From contig CAZMVU010000157.1 of NCBI GenBank assembly GCA_964569295.1, positions 1 through 11,614 of the forward strand: 11,614 nucleotides of DNA, written 5' to 3'. Position numbers and translations under genes: made by a program. This DNA is from CAZMVU01 sp964569295 (GTDB lineage: Bacteria; Hydrogenedentota; Hydrogenedentia; Hydrogenedentales; JAGMZX01). Position 1 is the stretch's first letter. Every line of letters starts with the position of its first letter. Below are positions 1 to 6,358 of this stretch, in pieces. The notes under the pieces are model-generated. The model saw only the letters and a program-made list of their open reading frames with translations, was not told where the DNA came from and searched no databases.

Positions 1-296
1 ACAACCCAGAAATAATCCTTGCTTTCCGTGCCATAACGCAATTGGCGCACCCGCCGGGCAGCGCGGTCCTGGGCCTTATCGAGCGATAGTCCCCCCTCCA
101 GGACCTGTGCGTGATATTCCGCGAGCATGCTCACCACCACCTCGGTGAGCGCACGCACTTCATTCCGCTGCTGGTCGAGAGCCTGCTCGCGCATCATGGG
201 CAGAAGCAAGACATAGAAGGCCGTGACAAACAGGCCGAGGGTGAGCACGGCCGGCAGGAGCGTGCGCAGCACAACAAACCAAGCGTTCTGTTTCAC
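1..296 (-). CDS. Cache-domain membrane sensor, N-terminal part (runs off the window)
   Basis: Only the first 98 codons are present; the gene continues past base 1. The start is GTG at 296, chosen because a GGAGG site (303-307 read on the minus strand) lies 6 bases upstream. Residues about 8-34 form one hydrophobic membrane segment ending in LLLPMMREQ. An amphipathic helix rich in Glu, Gln and Arg follows, then RRVRQLRYGTESKDYFWV near the cut. That pattern (long helix, LRYG, then DYFW) is typical of the start of extracytoplasmic single Cache sensor domains. In this family the outer domain binds small ligands and signals through the membrane to a histidine kinase, diguanylate cyclase or chemoreceptor module. 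The output module is outside the window, so the type of sensor is unknown. It is divergent from pgsA. Confidence 0.75.
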   Translation of the reverse strand, partial: MKQNAWFVVLRTLLPAVLTLGLFVTAFYVLLLPMMREQALDQQRNEVRALTEVVVSMLAEYHAQVLEGGLSLDKAQDRAARRVRQLRYGTESKDYFWV

Positions 297-321
297 GCGA
301 ATCCTCCGTTGAAACAGCGGA

Positions 322-349
322 ATTATCGGGCAGGCCGCTTCCCCGTCAC
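322..349 (-). promoter_or_regulatory. Possible sigma-70 promoter for the Cache sensor gene
   Basis: On the minus strand, GTGACG (349-344) and GATAAT (327-322) are separated by 16 bases, 4/6 and 5/6 matches to the consensus. The -10 lies 25 bases upstream of the GTG start, leaving a short leader that contains the Shine-Dalgarno site. Found by eye only. Confidence 0.4.
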
Positions 350-437
350 GGCGGGCTGCGCACTGCGCGTCATATACGTACAGCCTTGCACAAACACATA
401 ATACACACCCTTGGAAGACAAGCCAAGCCGGCCGCAC

Positions 438-467
438 TTGCCACAACGCGCCCGGGGGGGCTAGAAT
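438..467 (+). promoter_or_regulatory. Sigma-70-like promoter of pgsA-alr, implying a leaderless mRNA
   Basis: TTGCCA (438-443), an 18-base spacer and TAGAAT (462-467). Transcription would be expected to start near base 474, 2-4 bases before the pgsA ATG at 477. No Shine-Dalgarno sequence sits at a normal distance from that ATG; the only G-rich run (454-460) is inside the promoter spacer. The pgsA message is therefore probably leaderless or nearly so. Confidence 0.6.
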
Positions 468-476
468 GCGCCTGCC

Positions 477-1091
477 ATGAATCTTCCGAACAAGCTGACG
501 GTAACACGGTGCATGCTGGCACTCATTTTCGTGGGGCTCATGTCCTTCGAGTATGCGGTGTGCTTGATCATCGCGTATATCACCTTTGTGTTGGCCGCGA
601 TTACGGACTACTACGACGGGAAAATCGCGCGGCAGCGCAATATCGTGACCAACTTCGGCAAACTCCTGGATCCGGTAGCGGACAAGGTGCTGTTGGTGGC
701 GGCCTTCGTCATGATGATGAGCCTGCCGGAGTTGCGCGTGCCGGAGTGGACGGTGGTGGTCATCGTGGCGCGGGAGTTGCTCGTGACGGGCGCGCGCAGC
801 CTGGGCGCGGTCGAGGGCGCGGTCATTCCCGCCAACCTGTGGGGTAAGGTGAAGACCGTGGTGCAGATGGGCTACGTCTTGCTGTTCCTGCTCGCTGCGA
901 CCATTATCCGCGTGATGGTGGAGTACGCCGCTGTCGCGGAATCTCTGCCTGGAACTGCGATTTCGTATACGCGGTATGTGTATGGCGCGTCGTACGTGTG
1001 TATGGTTCTCGTGGCTTTATACACCATTGCCTCGGGTGTTCAGTTCGTGCGGCACAACTGGAAGGTCCTTGGCCTGCACCAGGAACTATGA
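477..1091 (+). CDS. pgsA: CDP-diacylglycerol-glycerol-3-phosphate 3-phosphatidyltransferase (PGP synthase)
   Basis: A 204-residue integral membrane enzyme of the CDP-alcohol phosphatidyltransferase family. It transfers the phosphatidyl group from CDP-diacylglycerol to glycerol-3-phosphate, the committed step to phosphatidylglycerol and cardiolipin. The signature D-G-x2-A-R-x8-G-x3-D-x3-D is complete: D47, G48, A51, R52, G61, D65 and D69, with an extra D44 before it. The N-terminus NLPNKLTVTR is typical of PgsA, and the hydrophobic stretches fit several membrane helices. Length is normal for the family. ATG 477 is the only start that keeps the conserved N-terminus. The gene overlaps alr by 4 bases (ATGA), so the two should be translationally coupled. 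Confidence 0.93.
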   Translation: MNLPNKLTVTRCMLALIFVGLMSFEYAVCLIIAYITFVLAAITDYYDGKIARQRNIVTNFGKLLDPVADKVLLVAAFVMMMSLPELRVPEWTVVVIVARELLVTGARSLGAVEGAVIPANLWGKVKTVVQMGYVLLFLLAATIIRVMVEYAAVAESLPGTAISYTRYVYGASYVCMVLVALYTIASGVQFVRHNWKVLGLHQEL

Positions 1092-2209
1092 AGAACAGCG
1101 CCCCATCCCGCGTCATAGTGAACCTGGCCAACTACGCCCACAACCTCGATGTGGTACGCCGCCTTGTTGGCACGCACCCGGGCATTTGCGCGGTCGTGAA
1201 GGCAAATGCATACGGCCACGGCATGCTGCCCGTGGCGCGCCGTGCTGCGGAATGGGGCGCGGATATGCTGGGCGTCGCCACCGTGGACGAAGGGGCCGCG
1301 CTGCGCGGCGCCGCCATCCCCGGCCCCATCCTCCTGATGTTTCAGCCGCCGCGGGAGGCCCTGGCTGCGGCCGTTTCCCATGATCTCGAGATCACCTTGT
1401 GCGACATCGAGTCGGCCAAACAACTTGCAGAAATCGCGCGCCGCCTCAATAAGATTGTCACCGTGCACTGCATGATCGACACGGGCATGGGCCGGCAGGG
1501 GTTCGCCCTCGCGCAGGCGGCGCAGGACTTGCAGTATGTGGCGCGTCTATCGCGGATCGATGTGGCGGGAATCGCCACCCATTTCCCGATAGCGGAGAAG
1601 GCGGAGGATACCTTCACCTACAACCAGATCAAGGCGTTGCGCCAAACACTCAAGTACGCCGCGAAAGCAGGTATCCCCTTCGAGACAGGCCACGCCGCGA
1701 ATTCAGCCGCCATCGTGAACTATCCCGGTGCGGCCTTCGACCTGGTGCGCCCCGGCCTCATGACCTATGGCGTGTGGCCCGCGCTCGATGCGCCGGCACA
1801 GCGGCCCGTGCGGCCGGTCATGCGCTGGGAAACAAGGGTCATCCAGGTGCGCGAACTCGAACCGGGCACCTCGATCAGCTACGGCCGCACCTATACCACC
1901 GACGTGCGCATGCGCGCCGCCATGCTTCCCGTAGGCTACGCCGACGGCTATCCGCACCACCTGTCGAACCGCGCGGATGTCTTGCTTCATGGGCGGCGCT
2001 GCCCCGTACGCGGACGGGTATGCATGGACCAGATAGTGGTAGACGTGAGCCATGTGCCCGCTGTGCGCGCCGGCGACCGGGCCACCTTACTGGGCGCCGA
2101 CGGCGATGAGTGTATCACCGTCGAAGAGCTCGCCCTGCGCGCAGACACCATCCCGTACGAGATTCTGGCCGGCATCGGCCAACGCGTGGCACGCGAGTAT
2201 ATGGAATGA
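1088..2209 (+). CDS. alr: Alanine racemase
   Basis: A PLP-dependent enzyme that interconverts L- and D-alanine, supplying D-Ala for peptidoglycan. The protein has 373 residues. The PLP lysine is K38 in VVKANAYGHG. The catalytic tyrosine is Y265 in ISYGRTY, in the C-terminal beta domain. R136 (DTGMGRQGF) and R221 (VRPGLMTYG) sit where the family has its PLP- and substrate-contacting arginines, and the VCMDQ segment near the C-terminal half is also conserved. An in-frame start exists at 998, but ATG 1088 is preferred: it overlaps the pgsA stop as ATGA and begins where alanine racemases normally begin. Cotranscription with pgsA links two envelope precursor genes. Confidence 0.95.
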   Translation: MKNSAPSRVIVNLANYAHNLDVVRRLVGTHPGICAVVKANAYGHGMLPVARRAAEWGADMLGVATVDEGAALRGAAIPGPILLMFQPPREALAAAVSHDLEITLCDIESAKQLAEIARRLNKIVTVHCMIDTGMGRQGFALAQAAQDLQYVARLSRIDVAGIATHFPIAEKAEDTFTYNQIKALRQTLKYAAKAGIPFETGHAANSAAIVNYPGAAFDLVRPGLMTYGVWPALDAPAQRPVRPVMRWETRVIQVRELEPGTSISYGRTYTTDVRMRAAMLPVGYADGYPHHLSNRADVLLHGRRCPVRGRVCMDQIVVDVSHVPAVRAGDRATLLGADGDECITVEELALRADTIPYEILAGIGQRVAREYME

Positions 2210-2224
2210 GTGGAAGTGCCGGAA

Positions 2225-2254
2225 CTGGCAAAGCCGGCTGGCATGCGGTAGACT
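2225..2254 (+). promoter_or_regulatory. Possible promoter downstream of alr, ahead of the toxin relic
   Basis: CTGGCA (2225-2230), an 18-base spacer and TAGACT (2249-2254), similar in layout to the pgsA promoter. It points toward the toxin relic and the NYN gene. I recognised no antitoxin gene between it and the relic (2255-2378). Confidence 0.35.
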
Positions 2255-2378
2255 GACGGTGACGATATTTGGTAATCCTTTAGCCGTATGGCGCAACGCG
2301 GCGCACTCGTTTCGCCAATCTGTTCCGGGATAGCGAATACCAGCGTGCGACGGGGATAGCCATGCCGTTGGCGCCACT

Positions 2379-2687
2379 TTGGATTGCGGTGGCTTGCCAT
2401 TGCTTGTGCGCGCGTGGGCTGAAGTGCGTGCGGTCAAGGCGGGAGAGAAACCGTACGCAGTCGCCAGCCGTGTCATTGGAACTCCGGATGAAGCTCGATT
2501 TCAGGAGCACCTCCAGTGGTTCCTGAAGGACGCATTCGATCCTCGTCTTCGCACGCACAAACTGTCCGGTGTTCTGGAAGGCGGTTGGGCTTGCTAGATC
2601 ACATATGAATGCCGTGGTGTCTTCCGTTTCCTTTCCGGGACCGAGGTGCTGCTAATCGATATTGGCTCGCATGATGAAGTTTATTGA
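2379..2687 (+). pseudogene. RelE/YafQ-like toxin (mRNA interferase) relic with an in-frame TAG
   Basis: Read from TTG 2379, the frame gives a RelE/ParE-superfamily toxin body: FDPRLRTHKLSGVLEGGWAC, then TAG at 2595-2597, then in the same frame ITYECRGVFRF and LLIDIGSHDEVY, ending at TGA 2685. Intact relatives read straight through (WACS-x-x-Y-x-R-I-x-F ... GSHDEVY), so the stop replaces a residue that is normally Ser; a TCG to TAG change would explain it. Active members cleave mRNA on the ribosome. The part before about 2480 is poorly recognisable, and both the start and the N-terminal third may also be damaged. No antitoxin was recognised nearby. Without readthrough the product lacks the C-terminal strands of the fold, so it is very likely inactive. 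Confidence 0.75.
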
Positions 2688-2699
2688 GGCCCTCCAGAA

Positions 2700-3227
2700 A
2701 TGCCCATGCACTACTACATAGACGGCTACAATGTGCTTTACACCTCCGACCTGCTGCGTTCGCTCGCCCGCACGGATTTCGAGGTCGCGCGCGAAGCGCT
2801 GATCGACAAAGTGGCGGTGTTTTCCGGGACCACAGACAATCGGGTTTCTGTCGTGTTCGACGGTCTCGGCAAGACCCGCGGCGAGGTGGCGGCCCACGGC
2901 CGTGGCGTGGACAGGCTCGAAGTGATCTACACCCACGGTGAACTCTCGGCCGATGCCTTCATTGAGCGCGAGGTGTACCAGGCCGGCAGCCGGCGCTCGG
3001 TCGTCGTTGTCAGCAGCGACCGCGGTATTCGCAACCTGTGCCAGGGCCTCGGCGCCATGGTGATGGATGGCAATAACTTCCTGCAATCGGTACGCGCGGC
3101 ACGCGCCGAGATTGACCGCAACCTCGAGCAGCGGCGCAAACAACACACCACCCTCGGCCGGATGGAAGACTGTCTGGGCACCGACACGCGTGACAGACTG
3201 AAGGCGCTGCGCGATAAGCTTCGCTGA
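2700..3227 (+). CDS. YacP/Rae1-like NYN-domain endoribonuclease
   Basis: A 175-residue protein covering one NYN (PIN-like) domain of the YacP family. The acidic centre is visible: D8 in YYIDGYNVLY, D54 in VVFDGLG, D85 in ELSADAFIER, and D107 in VVVVSSDRGIRN. The best-known member, B. subtilis Rae1, cuts mRNA at the ribosome; other members are uncharacterised, so ribonuclease activity is inferred from the family. A C-terminal basic, helical tail (about 135-175) follows the domain. ATG 2700 and ATG 2706 are both possible starts; neither has a strong ribosome-binding site. It begins 12 bases after the stop of the toxin relic and converges with the acyltransferase gene. Confidence 0.85.
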   Translation: MPMHYYIDGYNVLYTSDLLRSLARTDFEVAREALIDKVAVFSGTTDNRVSVVFDGLGKTRGEVAAHGRGVDRLEVIYTHGELSADAFIEREVYQAGSRRSVVVVSSDRGIRNLCQGLGAMVMDGNNFLQSVRAARAEIDRNLEQRRKQHTTLGRMEDCLGTDTRDRLKALRDKLR

Positions 3228-3242
3228 CCCCGCTGCGGCATG

Positions 3243-3298
3243 TCCGGGCTTGCCGGAAAGGATAGAAGTCTCGGCCGGCTCTGGCCCGCCTTCGCGGG
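3243..3298. repeat. Small palindromic (REP-like) unit between convergent genes
   Basis: Two short hairpins lie side by side: TCCGG-GCTTG-CCGGA (3243-3257) and CCCGC-CTTC-GCGGG (3285-3298). The second, followed by AATGGCG, resembles the CGCGAAGGCGGGAAT type of intergenic palindrome that occurs in many copies in various Gram-negative genomes. Only one copy is in this window, so repeat status cannot be shown here. Neither hairpin has a clear T-run. Confidence 0.4.
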
Positions 3299-3328
3299 AA
3301 TGGCGCTCATGGGTGGCGATTGATGCGC

Positions 3329-3346
3329 GCGGGCACGTGCGCCCGC
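3329..3346. terminator. Hairpin at the convergent junction, possible bidirectional terminator
   Basis: GCGGGC (3329-3334) pairs with GCCCGC (3341-3346) around a 6-base loop. It lies between the 3' ends of the NYN gene (+) and the acyltransferase gene (-). No U-tract follows on either strand, so it is not a standard intrinsic terminator. Confidence 0.25.
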
Positions 3347-3384
3347 ACGCACGCCCACCCCCGGCGAGTGGCCGTTGGTTGTGC

Positions 3385-4032
3385 TCACGCTTCGCCGTCG
3401 CTGGGGGGGGCGGGTGTTTCCTCGCTCGTGTTGCGCTTGCGGTAGACAGGCGTAATGCCGAGCGTGCGCTGGAACACCGCCGTGATGTGTGCCCAATCCT
3501 TGTCAAGGTCGCCGGTCGGGTAATACGTGTCGGCCACACCGACCCAGCGCTCGTCGTAATTGATAACACCGAACAGAATCGGCGCTTCCGCCGCGACGGC
3601 GATCCGCCAGAAGCCGAGCTTCCAATGAGTGACGTCTTTGCGGGTGCCCTCCGGCGTGATGACCACGTTCATCCGGCCGCTCTCGCGCATAATGTGCGCC
3701 ATCTGATCGACGATCCCCTCGGGAGCCAGCCGGTTTATGGGAATGGCGCCGAGCCAAAGGAGCAACGGGCGTAGCGGCCCCTTGAGCAGGCTTTCCTTCA
3801 TCATAAAAACGCACGGTATATCGAGCGCCCACGAGGCAAGGAGCGTGTAGAAAAAATCCCAGTTCGACCTGTGCGGCGCACAGGCCACCACACAACTCGG
3901 CACATCGGGCTTCGTGCCCACCAGCTTCCAGCCGAGCAGCCGCAGCATGGCGCGTCCGAGCCAGCGGCTGAAAGCACTGTAATGGGTGCGCTTCTTCGTG
4001 TAATGGTGAAACGGTTTTGCCTTGTCGGCCAT
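3385..4032 (-). CDS. PlsC-like 1-acyl-glycerol-3-phosphate acyltransferase family protein
   Basis: A 215-residue member of the PlsC/LPLAT acyltransferase superfamily. The catalytic H-x4-D motif is H54-R-S-N-W-D59, and the glycerophosphate-binding motif is ITPEGTRK (E128, G129, T130, R131). The family moves a fatty acyl group from acyl-ACP or acyl-CoA to a lipid acceptor at the inner face of the cytoplasmic membrane. Short members with HRSNWDFF and GTR motifs are often annotated simply as acyltransferases, so the exact acceptor is not known. ATG 4032 has a GGGAG site about 7 bases upstream. The C-terminal tail (TSEETPAPPSDGEA) looks disordered. The gene follows the phosphoesterase gene by 87 bases, with a strong hairpin between them. 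Confidence 0.82.
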   Translation of the reverse strand: MADKAKPFHHYTKKRTHYSAFSRWLGRAMLRLLGWKLVGTKPDVPSCVVACAPHRSNWDFFYTLLASWALDIPCVFMMKESLLKGPLRPLLLWLGAIPINRLAPEGIVDQMAHIMRESGRMNVVITPEGTRKDVTHWKLGFWRIAVAAEAPILFGVINYDERWVGVADTYYPTGDLDKDWAHITAVFQRTLGITPVYRKRNTSEETPAPPSDGEA

Positions 4033-4060
4033 AGCTTCTCCCGCACTGCGTGGAATCCCC

Positions 4061-4101
4061 GCCGCCCCGCTCCCGCCATGAAAACGGCGGGAGCGGGCGG
4101 C
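4061..4101. terminator. Very strong GC-rich hairpin between the phosphoesterase and acyltransferase genes
   Basis: The left arm 4061-4077 pairs with the right arm 4086-4101 around an 8-base loop (ATGAAAAC). Twelve pairs next to the loop are perfect, then one C is bulged, then more pairs follow. It starts 18 bases after the phosphoesterase stop. No T-run follows on either strand, so it may be an mRNA-stabilising or processing element, or an attenuator, rather than a standard terminator. Confidence 0.55.
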
Positions 4102-4119
4102 AGCGAATTCCTCATGCCA

Positions 4120-5895
4120 TCATTTCTCGATAACGAACGCGTCCAGCGTTTCCCCGTCGGCGTCGCGGGCGGTATAGACCAGCCGTTCCCGCGAGACATG
4201 CACGAGCTGGTGGACAGGCGGCCCTTCGGTATCCACCGCAGCCGCGTAATCCGGGGTTTCGATGTCCGATTCATACGGTACCGCGATAGAGGTAATGTAG
4301 GTCGTGCCCGTTTCCGCCGGCACACCGCCGTTTATGGGCTTCGTGCGCAGGTAATAGTGCACATGCCCGGTCATGACAAGATCGAGCCCGTACTCCTCGA
4401 AGAGGCCGCCGAAGCGCTGACGCAACACCGGATAGTCCTCGTCAGGGGCATAGGGGGGGAAATGGAACATGGCGAATTTCCACTTCGCGCCGGTGTTTGC
4501 GAGCACCTCCTCGAGCCACTGGGCCTGCGCTTCTTCCGAAGAACCAATGTCCAGGATGATGAACAGTGCGTTGCTGTAGCGCAGGGTGTAGGCGCCTTCC
4601 GGGCGGACTTCTTCAGGGCCGTTCTCGGGCAGTGCAAAGTGCTCGAGGTACATCCCCGCCCCCAGGCCGTCCTGATCGTCGTGGTTGCCGATGCACGGCA
4701 CGACCGGGCGCCGGTCGAACACACCCGCCGCCTCGTGGAAGAACTCGTCCCAATCGTTGCGGTCCATGCCCGTGCCTACCAGATCGCCCGCGAGCGTGTA
4801 GAACTTCGCGTCGGGGTGTTCGGCAAATACCTCCTCGAGCGCCGCACCCCATGCGGGTGACCGGTGCGTATCCCCGAAGTAGATGAACGTAAACGGCGCG
4901 TCGTCCGCCGGCCCGGTCGTGAAGCCGGTTTCAGCGCTCCAGCCGCCGTCATCATCCCCAACCCGGTACGTGTAAGCGGTGTCCGGTTCGAGTCCCTCGA
5001 GCAACGCCGTGTGGTGGTGTACATAGCGGTCGTTCATGAGCATGCGGTCTTGGATTGCCACGGTCTGCGCCGCGGCGGTCTGCCAGGCGGCATCCTCGGC
5101 GGCCTTTTCCGGCCGGTACCGCACACTGCCGCCGGACACCGAGGTGTCCGTGCGCCATTGGATCGCCTGGGTGGTGGCGGGATCATCCGCCCAGGTAAGC
5201 GTCACTTGGTCGGGTTCGGGCGACGACGGATGCGGCGTGGTGCGGAATCCGCCGATCAGGTGCGCCTCCCGCGAACGGCCGCGTACCGTGGTAAACAACT
5301 GCGCCCCCCGCAGGTCTTCGGGCACGTCGGTGAGCACGAGCTCCGTCCAGTCGTGGTAGGTGAGCGCGCCGGGCTCGAGGGTGCGCACATCGTATTTGGC
5401 AGGGTAATGGTCGCTGATGTGCAACGTGTCCTGGGCATCCTGCGGCGACACGGCGGCGAAGTAGACCGGACGGTGCTTTCCGAACCCGTTGATCCCGAGT
5501 TCAACGCGGCCAGCGGGCACCTCCTTCTTCCAGACCTCATAGGTGTAGTGCTCATTGCGCACCTTGTGGCTGGTTTTCTCGAAGCCCGCCTCCGGCAGCC
5601 AGTAGGGTACAACCTTCTGCTTGACGTGCCGCATGAGATAGACCGTGGCGGGCACATCCACCGTAAACTGCTGGTACTGCGTGGCCAGGGCCGCGCGCTC
5701 CTCGCTGGTCAGCAGACTGAGGATGGTTTCCGTGTCGAGGCCGCGCAGGAAATCCGGGTCATGTTCCGCGTACAGCCGGGTGACGACGTCATCCATCGTT
5801 TCTTCGATGCCCTCGGCAACGGCCATGGCCGCATGGGCCATAACCGCCAGCAGGATCACCGGCAGTATGAGATGTTTTGTCCAATTCACTCGCAT
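4120..5895 (-). CDS. Secreted metallophosphoesterase with purple-acid-phosphatase-like N-terminal domain
   Basis: A 591-residue protein. Residues 1-27 are a signal peptide (basic MRVNWTKH, hydrophobic core, then AHAAMAVAEG), so it is exported. Residues about 28-225 match nothing I recognise. Residues about 226-330 resemble the fibronectin-III-like N-terminal domain of purple acid phosphatases (VTLTWADDP, GLEPDTAYTYRVGD). The calcineurin-type catalytic domain follows, with a complete two-metal set: D342/H344 (GDTH), D371 (AGD), N404/H405 (GNHDD), H478 (FHFPP) and H511/H513 (GHVHYYLR). Motif one is D-x-H, and the iron-binding Tyr of true purple phosphatases is absent from GDLVG. Substrate unknown; phosphomonoester or diester hydrolysis outside the cytoplasm is inferred. 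ATG 5895 (AAGGA-type site upstream) is preferred over the longer in-frame start at 6030 because it begins the signal peptide. Confidence 0.85.
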   Translation of the reverse strand: MRVNWTKHLILPVILLAVMAHAAMAVAEGIEETMDDVVTRLYAEHDPDFLRGLDTETILSLLTSEERAALATQYQQFTVDVPATVYLMRHVKQKVVPYWLPEAGFEKTSHKVRNEHYTYEVWKKEVPAGRVELGINGFGKHRPVYFAAVSPQDAQDTLHISDHYPAKYDVRTLEPGALTYHDWTELVLTDVPEDLRGAQLFTTVRGRSREAHLIGGFRTTPHPSSPEPDQVTLTWADDPATTQAIQWRTDTSVSGGSVRYRPEKAAEDAAWQTAAAQTVAIQDRMLMNDRYVHHHTALLEGLEPDTAYTYRVGDDDGGWSAETGFTTGPADDAPFTFIYFGDTHRSPAWGAALEEVFAEHPDAKFYTLAGDLVGTGMDRNDWDEFFHEAAGVFDRRPVVPCIGNHDDQDGLGAGMYLEHFALPENGPEEVRPEGAYTLRYSNALFIILDIGSSEEAQAQWLEEVLANTGAKWKFAMFHFPPYAPDEDYPVLRQRFGGLFEEYGLDLVMTGHVHYYLRTKPINGGVPAETGTTYITSIAVPYESDIETPDYAAAVDTEGPPVHQLVHVSRERLVYTARDADGETLDAFVIEK

Positions 5896-6306
5896 GGCTT
5901 TCCTTCCATTCGTGTTTGTTCCAACCAAATAGGCGGCAGCGGCATACCGCATCGCTCTGTGGACGCCGCATGCGCCCGGGCGCTTGCGTACTGCCGGCGC
6001 GGATTCGCGCGGGACGTCGTCCGTATGCACCGGCCCACCCCGCGTGCGCAGGTACTCCGATCACCGCAATAACGATAGCCGCTGGATTGGGGTTGGCGTA
6101 GCGCATTGCCGGTAGTGGCATTTGGAATCGCCGGCCAACTCCCGATGCACGTTACCCGGAGACGCGCTATGGCGCCGGCCTTCACCGCATGCGCCCGTTC
6201 ACGCCCCAGCCGTGGTCGGGCCATGACCGCCTCGGAAATGCGCGCACGGCGTGCGCTCCCAATCCCAGCCTTCACGGGCCGCACCGGCCCCAAACGCGTG
6301 TGTCAC
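5896..6306 (-). other. Long non-coding leader of the phosphoesterase gene
   Basis: About 400 bases between a predicted promoter and the ATG at 5895, without a convincing gene. It contains a self-complementary GCGCCCGGGCGC near 5964-5975 and a 6-bp GGGCCG/CGGCCC hairpin with a 3-base loop at 6276-6290, which could also end the upstream SDR transcript. A TTG-initiated frame of 135 codons (6293-5886) spans it, but its Arg/Ala-rich sequence resembles no known protein. No riboswitch class was recognised. Confidence 0.35.
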
Positions 6307-6335
6307 ATTCTAAGGCGTGGTTCGTGCAGAGGCAA
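6307..6335 (-). promoter_or_regulatory. Sigma-70-like promoter upstream of the phosphoesterase gene
   Basis: On the minus strand, TTGCCT (6335-6330), a 17-base spacer and TAGAAT (6312-6307), nearly the same boxes as the pgsA promoter. The expected start is near 6300. It lies just after the SDR stop at 6359, so the phosphoesterase can be transcribed separately from the SDR gene. Confidence 0.5.
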
Positions 6336-6358
6336 ACCGCCGTTGAAACGCACCCTCT

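Noticed and set aside
466..480. Four-codon frame (MRLP) whose stop overlaps the pgsA start as ATGA, preceded by a G-run
   Set aside because: Its ATG overlaps the predicted -10 box (462-467), so it should not be transcribed as a leader peptide.
998..1087. Longer in-frame start for alr inside pgsA
   Set aside because: Translation of this part is pgsA sequence in another frame and does not resemble alanine racemase; the ATGA overlap at 1088 is a far better start.
2652..3569. Minus-strand open frame of 305 codons opposite the NYN gene
   Set aside because: It is antisense to a gene with clear NYN motifs and runs across the palindromic intergenic region; no recognisable protein.
5896..6030. Extended N-terminus of the phosphoesterase from 6030
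   Set aside because: It would bury the signal peptide 45 residues inside the protein; ATG 5895 has a ribosome site and starts the signal peptide directly.
4864..6072. Plus-strand open frame of 402 codons
   Set aside because: It lies antisense to the phosphoesterase, which has complete motifs, and its Arg/Gly-rich translation matches no family; long antisense frames are common in GC-rich DNA.
5886..6293. TTG-initiated minus-strand frame of 135 codons just upstream of, and overlapping, the phosphoesterase start
   Set aside because: Its position after a promoter is tempting, but the Arg/Ala-rich sequence shows no domain, has a rare start codon and has no ribosome-binding site that I can see.
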